A stretch of DNA of 64,000 nt from Bacteroidota bacterium. Its GTDB lineage: Bacteria > Bacteroidota > Bacteroidia > B-17B0 > Aurantibacillaceae. A program made the position numbers and the translations under genes. The notes below the pieces were generated by a model that saw nothing but the letters and a program-made list of their open reading frames with translations, made no database searches and had not been told where the DNA came from. Each line of letters begins with the position of its first letter. Position 1 is the first letter of the stretch. The stretch is from NCBI GenBank assembly GCA_003153315.1, contig PLYA01000098.1:20208-84207 (forward strand). Direction: 5' to 3'. This document shows positions 27,135-36,110 of the stretch, piece by piece.

Positions 27135-28241
27135 ATGTTTCTTAAAACAATTGACAGGTATATCCTTAAGAAATTTATTGGCACCTTTATTTTCTCCATC
27201 ATACTTATCATTTGTATTGTTGTCATTTTTGATATCTCCGAAAAGATAGACAACTTTATTCATGCCTCTTTGCATGAAATAATCTTTGATCATTACCTTA
27301 ATTTTATTCCTTATTTTATTAATATGCTTAGTCCGTTGTTTACCTTTATTTCAGTTATTTTTTTCACTTCAAAAATGGCAACCCGCTATGAAACTGTCGC
27401 CATATTAAGCAGCGGCATTACTTACAAAAGATTTTTGCGCCCCTATATAATTGGTGCTATAGGTATTGCACTAACATCTTTATATGTTAGTCATTTTGTT
27501 ATTCCAAAAGCAAATAAGCAAAAACAAGCTTTTGAAGACAAATACATTAACCACAACTATCAAACCCAAGAAAGAAACATACATCGACAGTTGGATAAGG
27601 AAACACTTATATATATGGAGAATTATACTAACTCGGATATGCGCGGCAACAGATTTACAGTAGAAAAAATCAAGGACTTTAAGCAATATTATATGCTTAG
27701 TGCCGACTGGATTCAGTGGGATAGCGTAAAACAAAAATGGACTGCATATAACTACTATGAGCGTATTATGCATGAAAATAAGTTAGACAAAAATCCGGCT
27801 AAACGATATACGGAAGAACTAAAATTCGGAAAAGAAAAAACAATAGACATTGACTTTAAACCATCTGATATGGGACGAATAGAAAGCAAGGTAGAGGTAA
27901 TGACGTATCCACAGCTAAAAAAATTTATTGCTAATGAAAGAGAGAAGGGCTCAAGTGGAATTGAACGTTTTGAAGTAGAAAATTATAAACGAACGGCTAT
28001 TCCTTTTTCCACTTTTATATTAACCATTATAGGCGTTTGTATTTCTTCCCGCAGGGTAAGGGGAGGTATTGGACTGCATTTGGCAATAGGTTTATTGTTG
28101 GCTGCTTCTTATGTTCTGTTCTTGCAGGTATCTTCTATTTTTGCTGTTAATGGAATTATGCCTGCTTTACTTGCCGTTTGGTTGCCTAATTTCTTATATG
28201 GAGGGATTGCCTTTTATTTGTACCGTACGGCACAAAAATAA
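27135..28241 (+). CDS. LptF/LptG family lipopolysaccharide-transport permease
   Basis: 368 residues from the ATG at 27135 (a GTG two codons earlier is less likely). It has three N-terminal membrane segments (residues about 15-120), a periplasmic beta-jellyroll-like domain (about 125-275), and three C-terminal membrane segments (about 285-365, including STFILTIIGVCISSRR and GIGLHLAIGLLLAAS). This is the YjgP/YjgQ family that, with LptB and LptC, extracts LPS from the inner membrane. LptF versus LptG cannot be decided here. The gene stands alone, convergent with ftsX. Confidence 0.88.
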   Translation: MFLKTIDRYILKKFIGTFIFSIILIICIVVIFDISEKIDNFIHASLHEIIFDHYLNFIPYFINMLSPLFTFISVIFFTSKMATRYETVAILSSGITYKRFLRPYIIGAIGIALTSLYVSHFVIPKANKQKQAFEDKYINHNYQTQERNIHRQLDKETLIYMENYTNSDMRGNRFTVEKIKDFKQYYMLSADWIQWDSVKQKWTAYNYYERIMHENKLDKNPAKRYTEELKFGKEKTIDIDFKPSDMGRIESKVEVMTYPQLKKFIANEREKGSSGIERFEVENYKRTAIPFSTFILTIIGVCISSRRVRGGIGLHLAIGLLLAASYVLFLQVSSIFAVNGIMPALLAVWLPNFLYGGIAFYLYRTAQK

Positions 28242-28246
28242 ATCGG

Positions 28247-29116
28247 TTAGAAATATAAATCTTCTACTTTTAAGCGAAGATATTTTCTTACCGAGAGGGT
28301 TACGCTTAACCCCGATATAATTATACCTAATAAAATAGTTACTAAAAATAATATCAATAAGAAGTTAGGATTTTGTACCACCAATAATTCAGGAATAAAT
28401 TTATTAGATGCAATAATAAATACCACTACCATTATATCGGCAACAATACCTGCTATTACTCCGTTTATAATACCGCTTATAATAAAAGGTTTCCGAATGA
28501 ATGATTGCGTGGCCCCTACTAAATACATCGTGCGTATTAAAAAACGCTTGGCATAAATAGATAAGCGGATAGTGTTATTAATTAAAGCAACAGCAATTAC
28601 TATCAGTATTAAGGAAAAGAATAAAATAATGGCGCTTATTTTCTGCGTGTTCTTGTTAATATTCTCTACTAACACTTTTTGATAGACTACTTCTCTAACA
28701 ATTTTCTCGGAAGCTATTTCTTTTTCTATCCATGCAAGACTGTCGGGATTAGCATACTCTGCTTTTATATTGGCATTAATTGCAGAGGGCAGAGGATTAA
28801 ATCCTAAAAAAGTAACAAAATCGTCGCCTGTTTTCTTCTTCATCTCTTCAGCCGCTTCTTCCTTACTTTTATAGGTTGCCGATTTAATATAAACTTCCGC
28901 ATCAATGGTTTTCTTTAGTTTATCAATCTCGGGCTGAGGTGCATCCTCTTTTAAATAAATTTGAAACCCAACATTTTCTTTTACATGATTTACAATTAAC
29001 CGCGCATTAATAAACACCCAACCTACCAAAGCCAATAAAAACAAAACCAACGATAAACTAACAATTACTGTTACTGAAGATGTTTTTATTTTATTTTGCA
29101 ATACATTACCCGCCAT
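28247..29116 (-). CDS. ftsX: Cell-division ABC transporter permease-like protein FtsX
   Basis: 289 residues with four membrane segments at about 18-38, 163-183, 215-240 and 255-278. An extracytoplasmic loop lies between the first two (VGFQIYLKEDAPQPEIDKL, YKSKEEAAEEMKK, FLGFNPLPSAINANIKAEY). This order and the NPLP motif match FtsX, which with FtsE relays divisome signals to peptidoglycan hydrolases. The usual Bacteroidota followers (a DUF3098 protein, uppP) are not present downstream. The gene is divergent from queG. Confidence 0.92.
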   Translation of the reverse strand: MAGNVLQNKIKTSSVTVIVSLSLVLFLLALVGWVFINARLIVNHVKENVGFQIYLKEDAPQPEIDKLKKTIDAEVYIKSATYKSKEEAAEEMKKKTGDDFVTFLGFNPLPSAINANIKAEYANPDSLAWIEKEIASEKIVREVVYQKVLVENINKNTQKISAIILFFSLILIVIAVALINNTIRLSIYAKRFLIRTMYLVGATQSFIRKPFIISGIINGVIAGIVADIMVVVFIIASNKFIPELLVVQNPNFLLILFLVTILLGIIISGLSVTLSVRKYLRLKVEDLYF

Positions 29117-29240
29117 ATCAACGGCTAATGTACATTTGCTTTTTATTAGTTTAACCCCCTAAAAAGTGCAGTAACTAACAAACCATTGTTGAATTGTAAA
29201 GCAATCAGCGAAACCAGTAAAAAATAAAAGCGATGAGCTA

Positions 29241-30170
29241 ATGCAATTGCCCAAACAGACCTATACCTCGTTAATTAAAAAACATGCCAAGCGTTTGGGT
29301 TTTGAATACTGCGGCATTTCTAAAGCAGTTTTTTTAGAAAAAGAAGCTCCCCGCTTAGAAAAATGGCTAAACAACAACATGTACGGGCAAATGAAGTATA
29401 TGGAAAATTACTTCGATAAACGTTTGGACCCCCGATTGTTGGTTGATGATGCCAAGTCGGTAGTTTCCTTATTACTGAATTATTATCCTGAAAAGAAACA
29501 GAATCCTGCTGCACCACAAATTTCTAAATATGCGTATGGAAACGATTACCACGATGTAATAAAGGAAAAGTGCAAAACACTGGTGGATGTGTTAAGAGAA
29601 GAGATTGGTGATGTAAACGGACGTTGCTTTGTAGATTCTGCTCCTGTTATGGACAAGGCATGGGCACAAAAATCGGGTTTAGGATGGGTAGGAAAAAACA
29701 GTAACCTGATTACTAAAAGCAATGGCTCCTTCTTTTTTATTGCCGAGCTTATTATAGATATTGAATTAGAATACGATGGCCCTATTAAAGATTACTGCGG
29801 CACTTGCACACGTTGCATAGACGAATGCCCTACCGATGCCATAGTTTCACCTTATGTGGTAGATGGTAGCAAATGCATTTCTTATTTTACCATAGAGTTG
29901 AAAGAAAATATTCCTGCTGATTATAAAAATAAATTCAATAACTGGACCTTTGGTTGCGATATCTGTCAGGATGTATGCCCGTGGAACAGGTTTAGCAGCC
30001 CACATACAGAGCCTTTGTTTAACAACACAAACGATATGCTTGATTGGGATACCAAGCAATGGAAGGAAATAACACAAGAGGTATTTGCTAAAACATTTAA
30101 AGGCTCTGCGGTTAAACGTACTGGCTTTAAAGGCTTAAAAAGGAATTTAGATTTTTTGAAGCCTGAGTAA
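29241..30170 (+). CDS. queG: Epoxyqueuosine reductase
   Basis: 309 residues, full length. The cobalamin-binding N-terminal half contains RYLxxxYxxxKxxxDP-like features ([18 protein letters not shown]) and [22 protein letters not shown]. Two [4Fe-4S] clusters are indicated by [16 protein letters not shown] and by [13 protein letters not shown]. It performs the last step of queuosine synthesis in tRNA, reducing epoxyqueuosine. It stands alone between ftsX (divergent) and a TPR gene (convergent). Confidence 0.96.
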   Translation: MQLPKQTYTSLIKKHAKRLGFEYCGISKAVFLEKEAPRLEKWLNNNMYGQMKYMENYFDKRLDPRLLVDDAKSVVSLLLNYYPEKKQNPAAPQISKYAYGNDYHDVIKEKCKTLVDVLREEIGDVNGRCFVDSAPVMDKAWAQKSGLGWVGKNSNLITKSNGSFFFIAELIIDIELEYDGPIKDYCGTCTRCIDECPTDAIVSPYVVDGSKCISYFTIELKENIPADYKNKFNNWTFGCDICQDVCPWNRFSSPHTEPLFNNTNDMLDWDTKQWKEITQEVFAKTFKGSAVKRTGFKGLKRNLDFLKPE

Positions 30171-30197
30171 AACTTTTGCTTTACCCACCGCAGGTTT

Positions 30198-30923
30198 TTA
30201 TTTAGGAACTCTTTCCTGAGCCAGTCTTAAACTTTCTTTAAAATCTTTATCGTGGGGGTTTAGCTCAATAGCCTTGTTATAATCTTCAACTGCCTCTTTA
30301 TAAAGCCCTATATTGTATTTTGCCAAACCACGGCTATAATAGGCATAGGTGTTTTTTGGGTTTAATTCAATGGTTTTGTTATAATCATCTATAGCCTCTT
30401 TATAATTACCAAAATCAAACTTGGCATTGGCCCGGGCATAATACACATAGGCACTTTTGGGGCTTAAATCTACCGCCGCAGATAAATCATCAAATGCCTC
30501 ATTATAATGTCCCAAATCAAACTTGGCATTACCGCGTGTATAATAAAAACGTACTTTTTTAGAGTCTAAGTCTATGGCTTTGTTAAGGTCCTCAATAGCT
30601 TCTTCATATTTCCTGAGCTCATTTTTTGCCGCACCTCTATCGCCATACGCATCGGCATCTTTGGGGTTTAGTTCTATAACTTTGTTAAAATCTGCAATGG
30701 CATCGTCAAACTTTTCCAACTGGTATTTTGCCAGCCCCCGATTATAGTAGGCATCTGTATCCTGAGGATTTAACTTAAGCCCTTTGGTAAAATACTTAAT
30801 GGCTTCTTTATACTCTTTTCTTTGTGCGGCCGTATCTCCCTTATCAAACCAATAGCCCGCATCTTTTTGCGCATAAGCCGAAGTACATACAAGAAATAAT
30901 ATACCAATTAATAAGAGTCTCAT
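30198..30923 (-). CDS. Secreted TPR-repeat protein
   Basis: 241 residues with a signal peptide ending at SAYAQ. Six nearly regular 34-residue TPR units fill the mature protein, each with the consensus AxxYYxRGxAKxxLxxYxEAIxDxNKAIELNPK. Such proteins serve as periplasmic or lipid-face scaffolds; no partner is evident. The small TPR protein at 62454-62855 has the same style of repeats. Confidence 0.85.
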   Translation of the reverse strand: MRLLLIGILFLVCTSAYAQKDAGYWFDKGDTAAQRKEYKEAIKYFTKGLKLNPQDTDAYYNRGLAKYQLEKFDDAIADFNKVIELNPKDADAYGDRGAAKNELRKYEEAIEDLNKAIDLDSKKVRFYYTRGNAKFDLGHYNEAFDDLSAAVDLSPKSAYVYYARANAKFDFGNYKEAIDDYNKTIELNPKNTYAYYSRGLAKYNIGLYKEAVEDYNKAIELNPHDKDFKESLRLAQERVPK

Positions 30924-30986
30924 AATTGCTTCTTCTACTCAAATATAAGCATTATTATTTATCCGGTTGTTTTTTGATTAGTTATT

Positions 30987-31030
30987 GGGCGTTCCGGCAG
31001 ATTACCGCCGTCGGGCTTTACGCGCTGCAT
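30987..31030. repeat. Short GC-rich dispersed element, copy 2 (inverted, partial)
   Basis: GGGCGTTCC to CGCGCTGCAT, an unusually GC-rich patch in an AT-rich gap. Its reverse complement ends in GGAACGCCC, as does the element at 16416-16480, with a shared AAAGCCC/AAACCC block. Confidence 0.45.
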
Positions 31031-31056
31031 GGTAGTCAATTATACTCTGTCAACGT

Positions 31057-31425
31057 TTAGAATAAAATATCTCCAACATTTAAATTTTGATTTCTAGAAA
31101 TGTGATATTTTCTTGTTAAACCCGAACCCGATCCATTAATATTTGTTATAAATAAAAGATAATAATCATCACTGTTCCACCCAGCCTTAGATTTAATGTC
31201 AAAAGTCCCATCGCTATTAGTAGAAGTAGTTCCAAACTGAGTACTACCCTTGTTTCCAGGCGATGAGCCAGTCCATAACTCTATATTTGCTTGCAATGGA
31301 GTATTAGTTGCTGAATTCATAACTCGTCCAAAAAGCTCGATATGGGCAAAAGGTCTTTTATTACAGCATGAAAAGGCGAAAGAAATTAAAATTATTAATA
31401 ACGCTATTAGATTTGATTTTTTCAT
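31057..31425 (-). CDS. Small lipoprotein with carboxypeptidase-like regulatory domain
   Basis: 122 residues with a lipoprotein signal (LISFAFSCCNK, lipid Cys near residue 20). The remainder is a single carboxypeptidase-like regulatory (transthyretin-like) fold: ELFGRVMNSATNTPLQANIEL, TSTNSDGTFDIKSKAG, YYLLFITN. Such small lipoproteins are common in Bacteroidota and have no assigned role. It stands alone; its upstream 400-bp gap holds a promoter-like site and array C in the opposite orientation. Confidence 0.75.
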   Translation of the reverse strand: MKKSNLIALLIILISFAFSCCNKRPFAHIELFGRVMNSATNTPLQANIELWTGSSPGNKGSTQFGTTSTNSDGTFDIKSKAGWNSDDYYLLFITNINGSGSGLTRKYHISRNQNLNVGDILF

Positions 31426-31563
31426 ACCCTCAAATATAAAACAAAAACGCTCGCTGCCCTTCGACGAATTTTTGCTAAACTTCAGAATCTCCTCTTCAAT
31501 TTGACCGTTTAATTGTTAAATCCGACCGTTAAAAAAGTTCTTCAAAAATAAACGCCTAAAAAC

Positions 31564-31595
31564 TTGACAAGTGCCCTGCGCTTTTGGTATCTTAG
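31564..31595 (+). promoter_or_regulatory. Promoter-like site upstream of array C
   Basis: TTGACA at 31564-31569 and TATCTTAG at 31588-31595. The pair matches a sigma-70-like promoter (18-base spacer) and nearly the TTG-N21-TAnnTTTG arrangement of Bacteroidota. If used, transcription would start near 31600 and the whole repeat array would lie in the 5' untranslated region of the 31827 gene. Confidence 0.5.
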
Positions 31596-31637
31596 GGTAA
31601 ACAAACAACAAAAGGCTCTTTGAAAGGAAAAACAACG

Positions 31638-31777
31638 GTGTTTGAAACCCGAACATCTGTGTTTGAAACTCCAACAACCGTGTTTGAAACTCCGGCAACC
31701 GTGTTTAGAATTCCGGCAACTGTGTTTGAAACTCCGGCAATTATGTCTGAAACTCCGGCAACCATGTTTGACTTTGC
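31638..31777. repeat. Array C: about 6.7 degenerate 21-bp tandem units
   Basis: Units begin at 31638 and every 21 bases to 31764, with core GTGTTTGAAACTCCGGCAAC. Each typical unit carries the dyad GTTTGAAAC plus the palindrome CCGG. Both strands are open through the array (VFETPAT heptads one way, CRSFKHG the other), a by-product of the 21-base period. It ends 49 bases before the start codon of the family gene at 31827. Confidence 0.9.
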
Positions 31778-31826
31778 AAAACCGATGTTCTTTAAAATAA
31801 ATATAAACCAATAAAAAATAAAAACC

Positions 31827-32555
31827 ATGAAAACAAAAAAGAAACCAACAGACTGGATACCTAGGCAATTACTTAGGTTCTTCTTATGGCAAGCAACCTT
31901 TATGACAGAGATACAAGACTCTGTAATAGGACCACTAACAGGCATCCCAACAGGTACGGGCAGTAAACTGGCAGCATTGCTAAGCCTGCAATCAGCTTAT
32001 GTGTCGGCATATAATGCAGCGCCCCCGCATACACACCCGGGTAAGGCGTTAATTACGGCGCGCAACAAGGCGGCTAAGCTTTTTAAAAGCAGCATACGCC
32101 AAATTACGGCGCAATACATACGCCATAATGATGCGCTTACTGATTTGCAAAAAGAACAAATTGGTTTGCCTATTACCGCAAAAACCGGCACAGGTATACA
32201 TACTACAACTACTTCTATAGTAGAGCGCGAGGCACCCGACTACCCGTCTATATCAGCAAAATCAAACTCGCCGGGCACCGTTACCTTTACTTTTGGTGAG
32301 TTGGGCACAAAATCACAAGGTGTAGAAGCTGGCATGCACCATATTTTAATACAATACATTATTACCGCTGCCAATGCCGCCGCACCTACCGGAGAGGATG
32401 TGTGCAATAAACACTTAGAGGTGCAAAAATCTCCGTTCACCAAAGATGTAGCCAGAGAAACAGCCGGACAAAAATTATGGGGCTTTGCTGCCTGGGTAGA
32501 TACCCGCGGGGTAATACATACCTGGAGCCCTGTGTTTAGCTGTATTATTACTTAG
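31827..32555 (+). CDS. Bacteroidota hypothetical protein, array-associated family (member 2)
   Basis: 242 residues, no signal peptide, no known active-site motif. The N-terminal half is helical (DWIPRQLLRFFLWQATFM, SKLAALLSLQSAYVSAYNAA, ARNKAAKLFKSSIRQITAQY, then DLQKEQIGLPI). After a Thr-rich linker comes a beta-rich, fibronectin-III-like domain ending in LWGFAAWVDTRG and TWSPVFSCII. The layout matches the protein at 7783-8547, though identity is low. The leader ATAAAAAATAAAAACCATG differs from that gene's at one of 19 positions. Function is unknown. The repeated link with tandem arrays is the main clue. Confidence 0.72.
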   Translation: MKTKKKPTDWIPRQLLRFFLWQATFMTEIQDSVIGPLTGIPTGTGSKLAALLSLQSAYVSAYNAAPPHTHPGKALITARNKAAKLFKSSIRQITAQYIRHNDALTDLQKEQIGLPITAKTGTGIHTTTTSIVEREAPDYPSISAKSNSPGTVTFTFGELGTKSQGVEAGMHHILIQYIITAANAAAPTGEDVCNKHLEVQKSPFTKDVARETAGQKLWGFAAWVDTRGVIHTWSPVFSCIIT

Positions 32556-32583
32556 TTAAGTTTCCCCCTTTAAAGGGAGGACT

Positions 32584-32616
32584 AAGGGGGATGTAACATA
32601 CTAAACATCCCCCTTT
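32584..32616 (+). terminator. Intrinsic terminator after the 31827-32555 gene
   Basis: AAGGGGGATGT, a 10-base loop, and ACATCCCCCTT form a perfect 11-bp stem. A smaller palindrome (CCCCCTTTAAAGGGAGG) lies just before it. The downstream T run is short. Confidence 0.75.
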
Positions 32617-32659
32617 GCACTAAGTAAGAAAAACGTATATTAGTGCGATAAATTTTCTT

Positions 32660-35600
32660 ATGGAATCTCTGCAAAAGGATATTCAGGCGCTTGGTACCAT
32701 TGGTCAGCAGATTACTTCCACCCGCGATTTTGAAACCATTTTCTTAAAACTGCACCAAAGCGTAAGCAGCCTGATGGATGCCGAGGCTTTTGGCGTTAGA
32801 ATTTATAATCCCGAAAAAAACGAAGTAGAGGTTAAATACGAATTTGATAAAGGGTTGCGCTGCGAACCCTTTTCTTTTTCGATGGATAACGACAATAATT
32901 TTTCGGTATGGTGCATTAAAAACAGTAAAGAGATTTTTATTAATGATAACACCAACGAACACACAAAGTATGTAAAGAAAATAATTGTGATACAGGGCGA
33001 AATGACGCAATCGCTGATTTTCTGTCCCATGATTATAAATGATAAAGTAATTGGTGTTATAACAGTGCAGAGTTATAAGAAAAACCAATACACGGCTAAT
33101 CATCTTAATATCATAAGAACGCTTGCTTCTTATGCCGCCATAGCCTTAGATAATGCCCGTTTGTATGAACACATGGAGGCAGAGGTTAAGCTGCGGACTT
33201 CAGAAATCATCAAACAAAAAACTGAAATAGAGAACGCCAATAAAAATATTGAGCTGCTTAGTAAAATAGGGCAGCAAATTACTGCTTCCTTATCTGTAGA
33301 AAAAATAATTGAAACCGTTTATAAAAACGTAAACCAGTTAATGGATGCTTCTTCTTTCTGGATTGGCATTTATAATGAGGCAAAACAACGCTTGGATTAT
33401 CCGCTTGGCAAAGAAAAAGGAAAAACCCTGCCCTTTGCTCATTATAATTTAAGCGATGATAAAAGATTACCTGTTTGGGCTTTCAAAAATCAAAAGGAAG
33501 TATTTGTAAATGATTATATAAACGAATATAAAAATTACATACCCGATTCTTCTCCTCCATTGCCTGTTGTTGGGGAGATTGCGGAGTCTTCTATTTGGTA
33601 TCCGCTACTATCCAAAGATAAAAAAACACTGGGTGTTTTAACCATACAAAGCTTTAAGAAAAATGCTTATAGCGATTATCATTTAAGTATTGTGCGAAAC
33701 CTGGCTGTGTTTACTTCCATTGCTTTGGAAAATGCTTTGCTGCATGAAAATGTAGAGAAGGAAGTTAAAAACAGGACAAGAGAAGTTATTAAACAAAAAG
33801 AAGCTTTAGAAGTTTCTTATAAAAAAATTCGGGTACTGGATGATATAGGGCAACAGCTTACTTCTATACACGATTTTGAAACCATATTCTCAAAACTTCA
33901 TCAAAGTGTCAATAGTTTGATGGATGCTGAATGTTTTGGTATTAGAATTTACGACCCCGAAAAGAATGAAATAGAAATCAGGTACGAGTATGATAAAGAT
34001 GTAAGATCAGAGCCTATATTTTTCTCAATGAATAATGAGAATAATTTTTCGGTATGGTGCATTAAAAACAAAAAAGAAATATTTATAAATGATAATATTA
34101 ACGAACATAAGAAGTATGTAAAAGAAATAGTGGTGATACAGGGCGAGATGTCACAATCGCTTATTTTTTGCCCAATGATTATAAAAGATAAAATAGTGGG
34201 TGTAATTACTGCCCAAAGCTATGAAAAGAATAAATATACCACCGACCACCTGAATATTATACGAACACTTGCCTCTTATGCTGCTATAGCTATTGAAAAT
34301 GCACGCCTGTATGAAAACATGGAGGCTGAAGTAAAAATGAGGACATCTGAAGTTATTAAGCAGAAAATAGAAATAGAAAAATCGCATAAAAACCTTTCTA
34401 TACTTAGTAAAATAGGGCAGCAGGTTACCTCCACCTTAGATCTGGAAACCGTATTAAACGTAGTTTATAAAAACGTAAATAAACTGATGGATGCCAATAC
34501 CTTTTTAATTGGCTATTACAACAGAGAAACTGAAATTATAGAAATGAAACTGGGCATGGAGAAAGGAAAGGTAATTCCTTTCCATGGCTGGAAAATAAGT
34601 GATAAAAAAAGGCTTGCTGTTTGGTGCGTTGATAATAAGAAAGAAGTTGTTATTAATGAATATCAGAAAGATTTTAATAAATACATACCCAACATAGATA
34701 TTCCTAAAGCGGTTGCGGGAAAACTTCCGGAATCGGTTATCTATCTTCCATTAATTGTTGAAGATAAAATTATTGGTATCATGACGGTGCAGAGCTTTAA
34801 GAAGAATGCTTACACCCCTTATGATTTGGAACTGGCAAGAACATTGGCTTCTTATGTTGCTGTGGCTTTAAATAATTCTGAAGCTTATAAGCAACTAAGT
34901 TATGCCAAGCAGGAAGTTGAAAAGCTTTCTATTGTTGCCAGTAAATCACAAAATACAGTAGTTATTTGTAATGCCGATTTAGAACTTGAATGGGCAAACG
35001 ATGCGTTTACGCAAAATTACAAATGCACGTTAGAAGAATTTAAACAAGAACACGGAAATACTATCATTGAAGCGAGTGGTTATCCTGAAATTAAAAAAAT
35101 ATTAAATGAATGCCTTCGTAAAAAAGAGGGAACTACTTATGAAGCAAAGAGTATAATTAAAGGGAAAGAAATGTATTTTCAGACAACCCTTTCTCCCATT
35201 TTTGATGAACAGGGAAAACTGCTGAACATGGTTTTGATTGATGCGGATATTACAGAACGTAAAAAAGCAGCGCTTGAAATTGAACAGAAGAATAAAGATA
35301 TTACTGATAGTATTAATTACGCCAAAAAGATTCAGCAGGCCATTTTACCATCTGATGTACAATTCCGTTTATTATTTCCCGATTCATTTATTTTATTTAA
35401 ACCCAAAGATATTGTTGCGGGTGATTTTTACTGGATGCAAGAAATTAATGATACGGTTTTTATTGCCGCAGCCGATTGTACCGGGCATGGTGTTCCGGGC
35501 GCAATGGTATCGGTAGTTTGTAGCAATGCGCTAAACAGAGCAGTAAAAGAGTTTCATTTATCTGATACCGGAAAAATTCTTGATAAGGTAACCGATCTTA

Positions 35601-36040
35601 TTATAGAAACCTTTGAGAAAAGCACTACTGATGTAAAAGATGGAATGGACATTTCTTTACTCGCTATAAATAAGGAAACGAAACAAATACAATGGAGTGG
35701 GGCTTATAACGTATTATGGTATTTCCAAAACAAAAAACTGCACGAAATTACTGCCGATAAACAACCTATAGGTAAGAGTGATCATCGTAAACCATTTAAG
35801 ACTCATAAAATAAAATATCAACCGGATACAACATTCTATTTATTTACCGATGGATATGCAGACCAATTTGGTGGTCCTAAAGGAAAAAAATTCAAATACA
35901 AACAACTGGAAGAAAAACTATTGGTTAATTGCAGTAAGGAATTAGAAGAACAAAAGGAATCTTTGAATGAGGCATTTGAAATATGGAAGGGTGAATTGGA
36001 ACAAGTGGATGATATTACTATTGTTGGGATTCGCATTTAA
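32660..36040 (+). CDS. Four-GAF, PAS, SpoIIE-type phosphatase signalling protein
   Basis: 1126 residues, cytoplasmic, no membrane segment. Order: GAF1 (about 20-165), GAF2 (205-370), GAF3 (390-545), GAF4 (580-745), joined by coiled coils ending in xxRTSEVIKQKxE; PAS (about 755-870, ending ITERKKAALEIEQ); SpoIIE/PP2C phosphatase (about 885-1126) with [29 protein letters not shown] and [14 protein letters not shown]1 and GAF3 are close copies, as are GAF2 and GAF4, so a two-GAF block was duplicated. Phosphatases of this type dephosphorylate anti-anti-sigma factors or act in stress switches; no partner is adjacent. A TTTG...TATATTAG promoter lies at about 32614-32641. Confidence 0.92.
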   Translation: MESLQKDIQALGTIGQQITSTRDFETIFLKLHQSVSSLMDAEAFGVRIYNPEKNEVEVKYEFDKGLRCEPFSFSMDNDNNFSVWCIKNSKEIFINDNTNEHTKYVKKIIVIQGEMTQSLIFCPMIINDKVIGVITVQSYKKNQYTANHLNIIRTLASYAAIALDNARLYEHMEAEVKLRTSEIIKQKTEIENANKNIELLSKIGQQITASLSVEKIIETVYKNVNQLMDASSFWIGIYNEAKQRLDYPLGKEKGKTLPFAHYNLSDDKRLPVWAFKNQKEVFVNDYINEYKNYIPDSSPPLPVVGEIAESSIWYPLLSKDKKTLGVLTIQSFKKNAYSDYHLSIVRNLAVFTSIALENALLHENVEKEVKNRTREVIKQKEALEVSYKKIRVLDDIGQQLTSIHDFETIFSKLHQSVNSLMDAECFGIRIYDPEKNEIEIRYEYDKDVRSEPIFFSMNNENNFSVWCIKNKKEIFINDNINEHKKYVKEIVVIQGEMSQSLIFCPMIIKDKIVGVITAQSYEKNKYTTDHLNIIRTLASYAAIAIENARLYENMEAEVKMRTSEVIKQKIEIEKSHKNLSILSKIGQQVTSTLDLETVLNVVYKNVNKLMDANTFLIGYYNRETEIIEMKLGMEKGKVIPFHGWKISDKKRLAVWCVDNKKEVVINEYQKDFNKYIPNIDIPKAVAGKLPESVIYLPLIVEDKIIGIMTVQSFKKNAYTPYDLELARTLASYVAVALNNSEAYKQLSYAKQEVEKLSIVASKSQNTVVICNADLELEWANDAFTQNYKCTLEEFKQEHGNTIIEASGYPEIKKILNECLRKKEGTTYEAKSIIKGKEMYFQTTLSPIFDEQGKLLNMVLIDADITERKKAALEIEQKNKDITDSINYAKKIQQAILPSDVQFRLLFPDSFILFKPKDIVAGDFYWMQEINDTVFIAAADCTGHGVPGAMVSVVCSNALNRAVKEFHLSDTGKILDKVTDLIIETFEKSTTDVKDGMDISLLAINKETKQIQWSGAYNVLWYFQNKKLHEITADKQPIGKSDHRKPFKTHKIKYQPDTTFYLFTDGYADQFGGPKGKKFKYKQLEEKLLVNCSKELEEQKESLNEAFEIWKGELEQVDDITIVGIRI

Positions 36041-36110
36041 AATAATCTTATTACTAGGCATTTACAAATGATAATTAACAATGAAATATAATAATGTTGA
36101 AAAACGCTCT

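Noticed and set aside
31516..31945. Several minus-strand frames through array C rich in Cys/His/Lys heptads
   Set aside because: They run opposite to the array-associated gene, overlap each other in different frames and extend into its coding region. The Cys/His pattern is a by-product of the repeat, not a zinc-finger protein.
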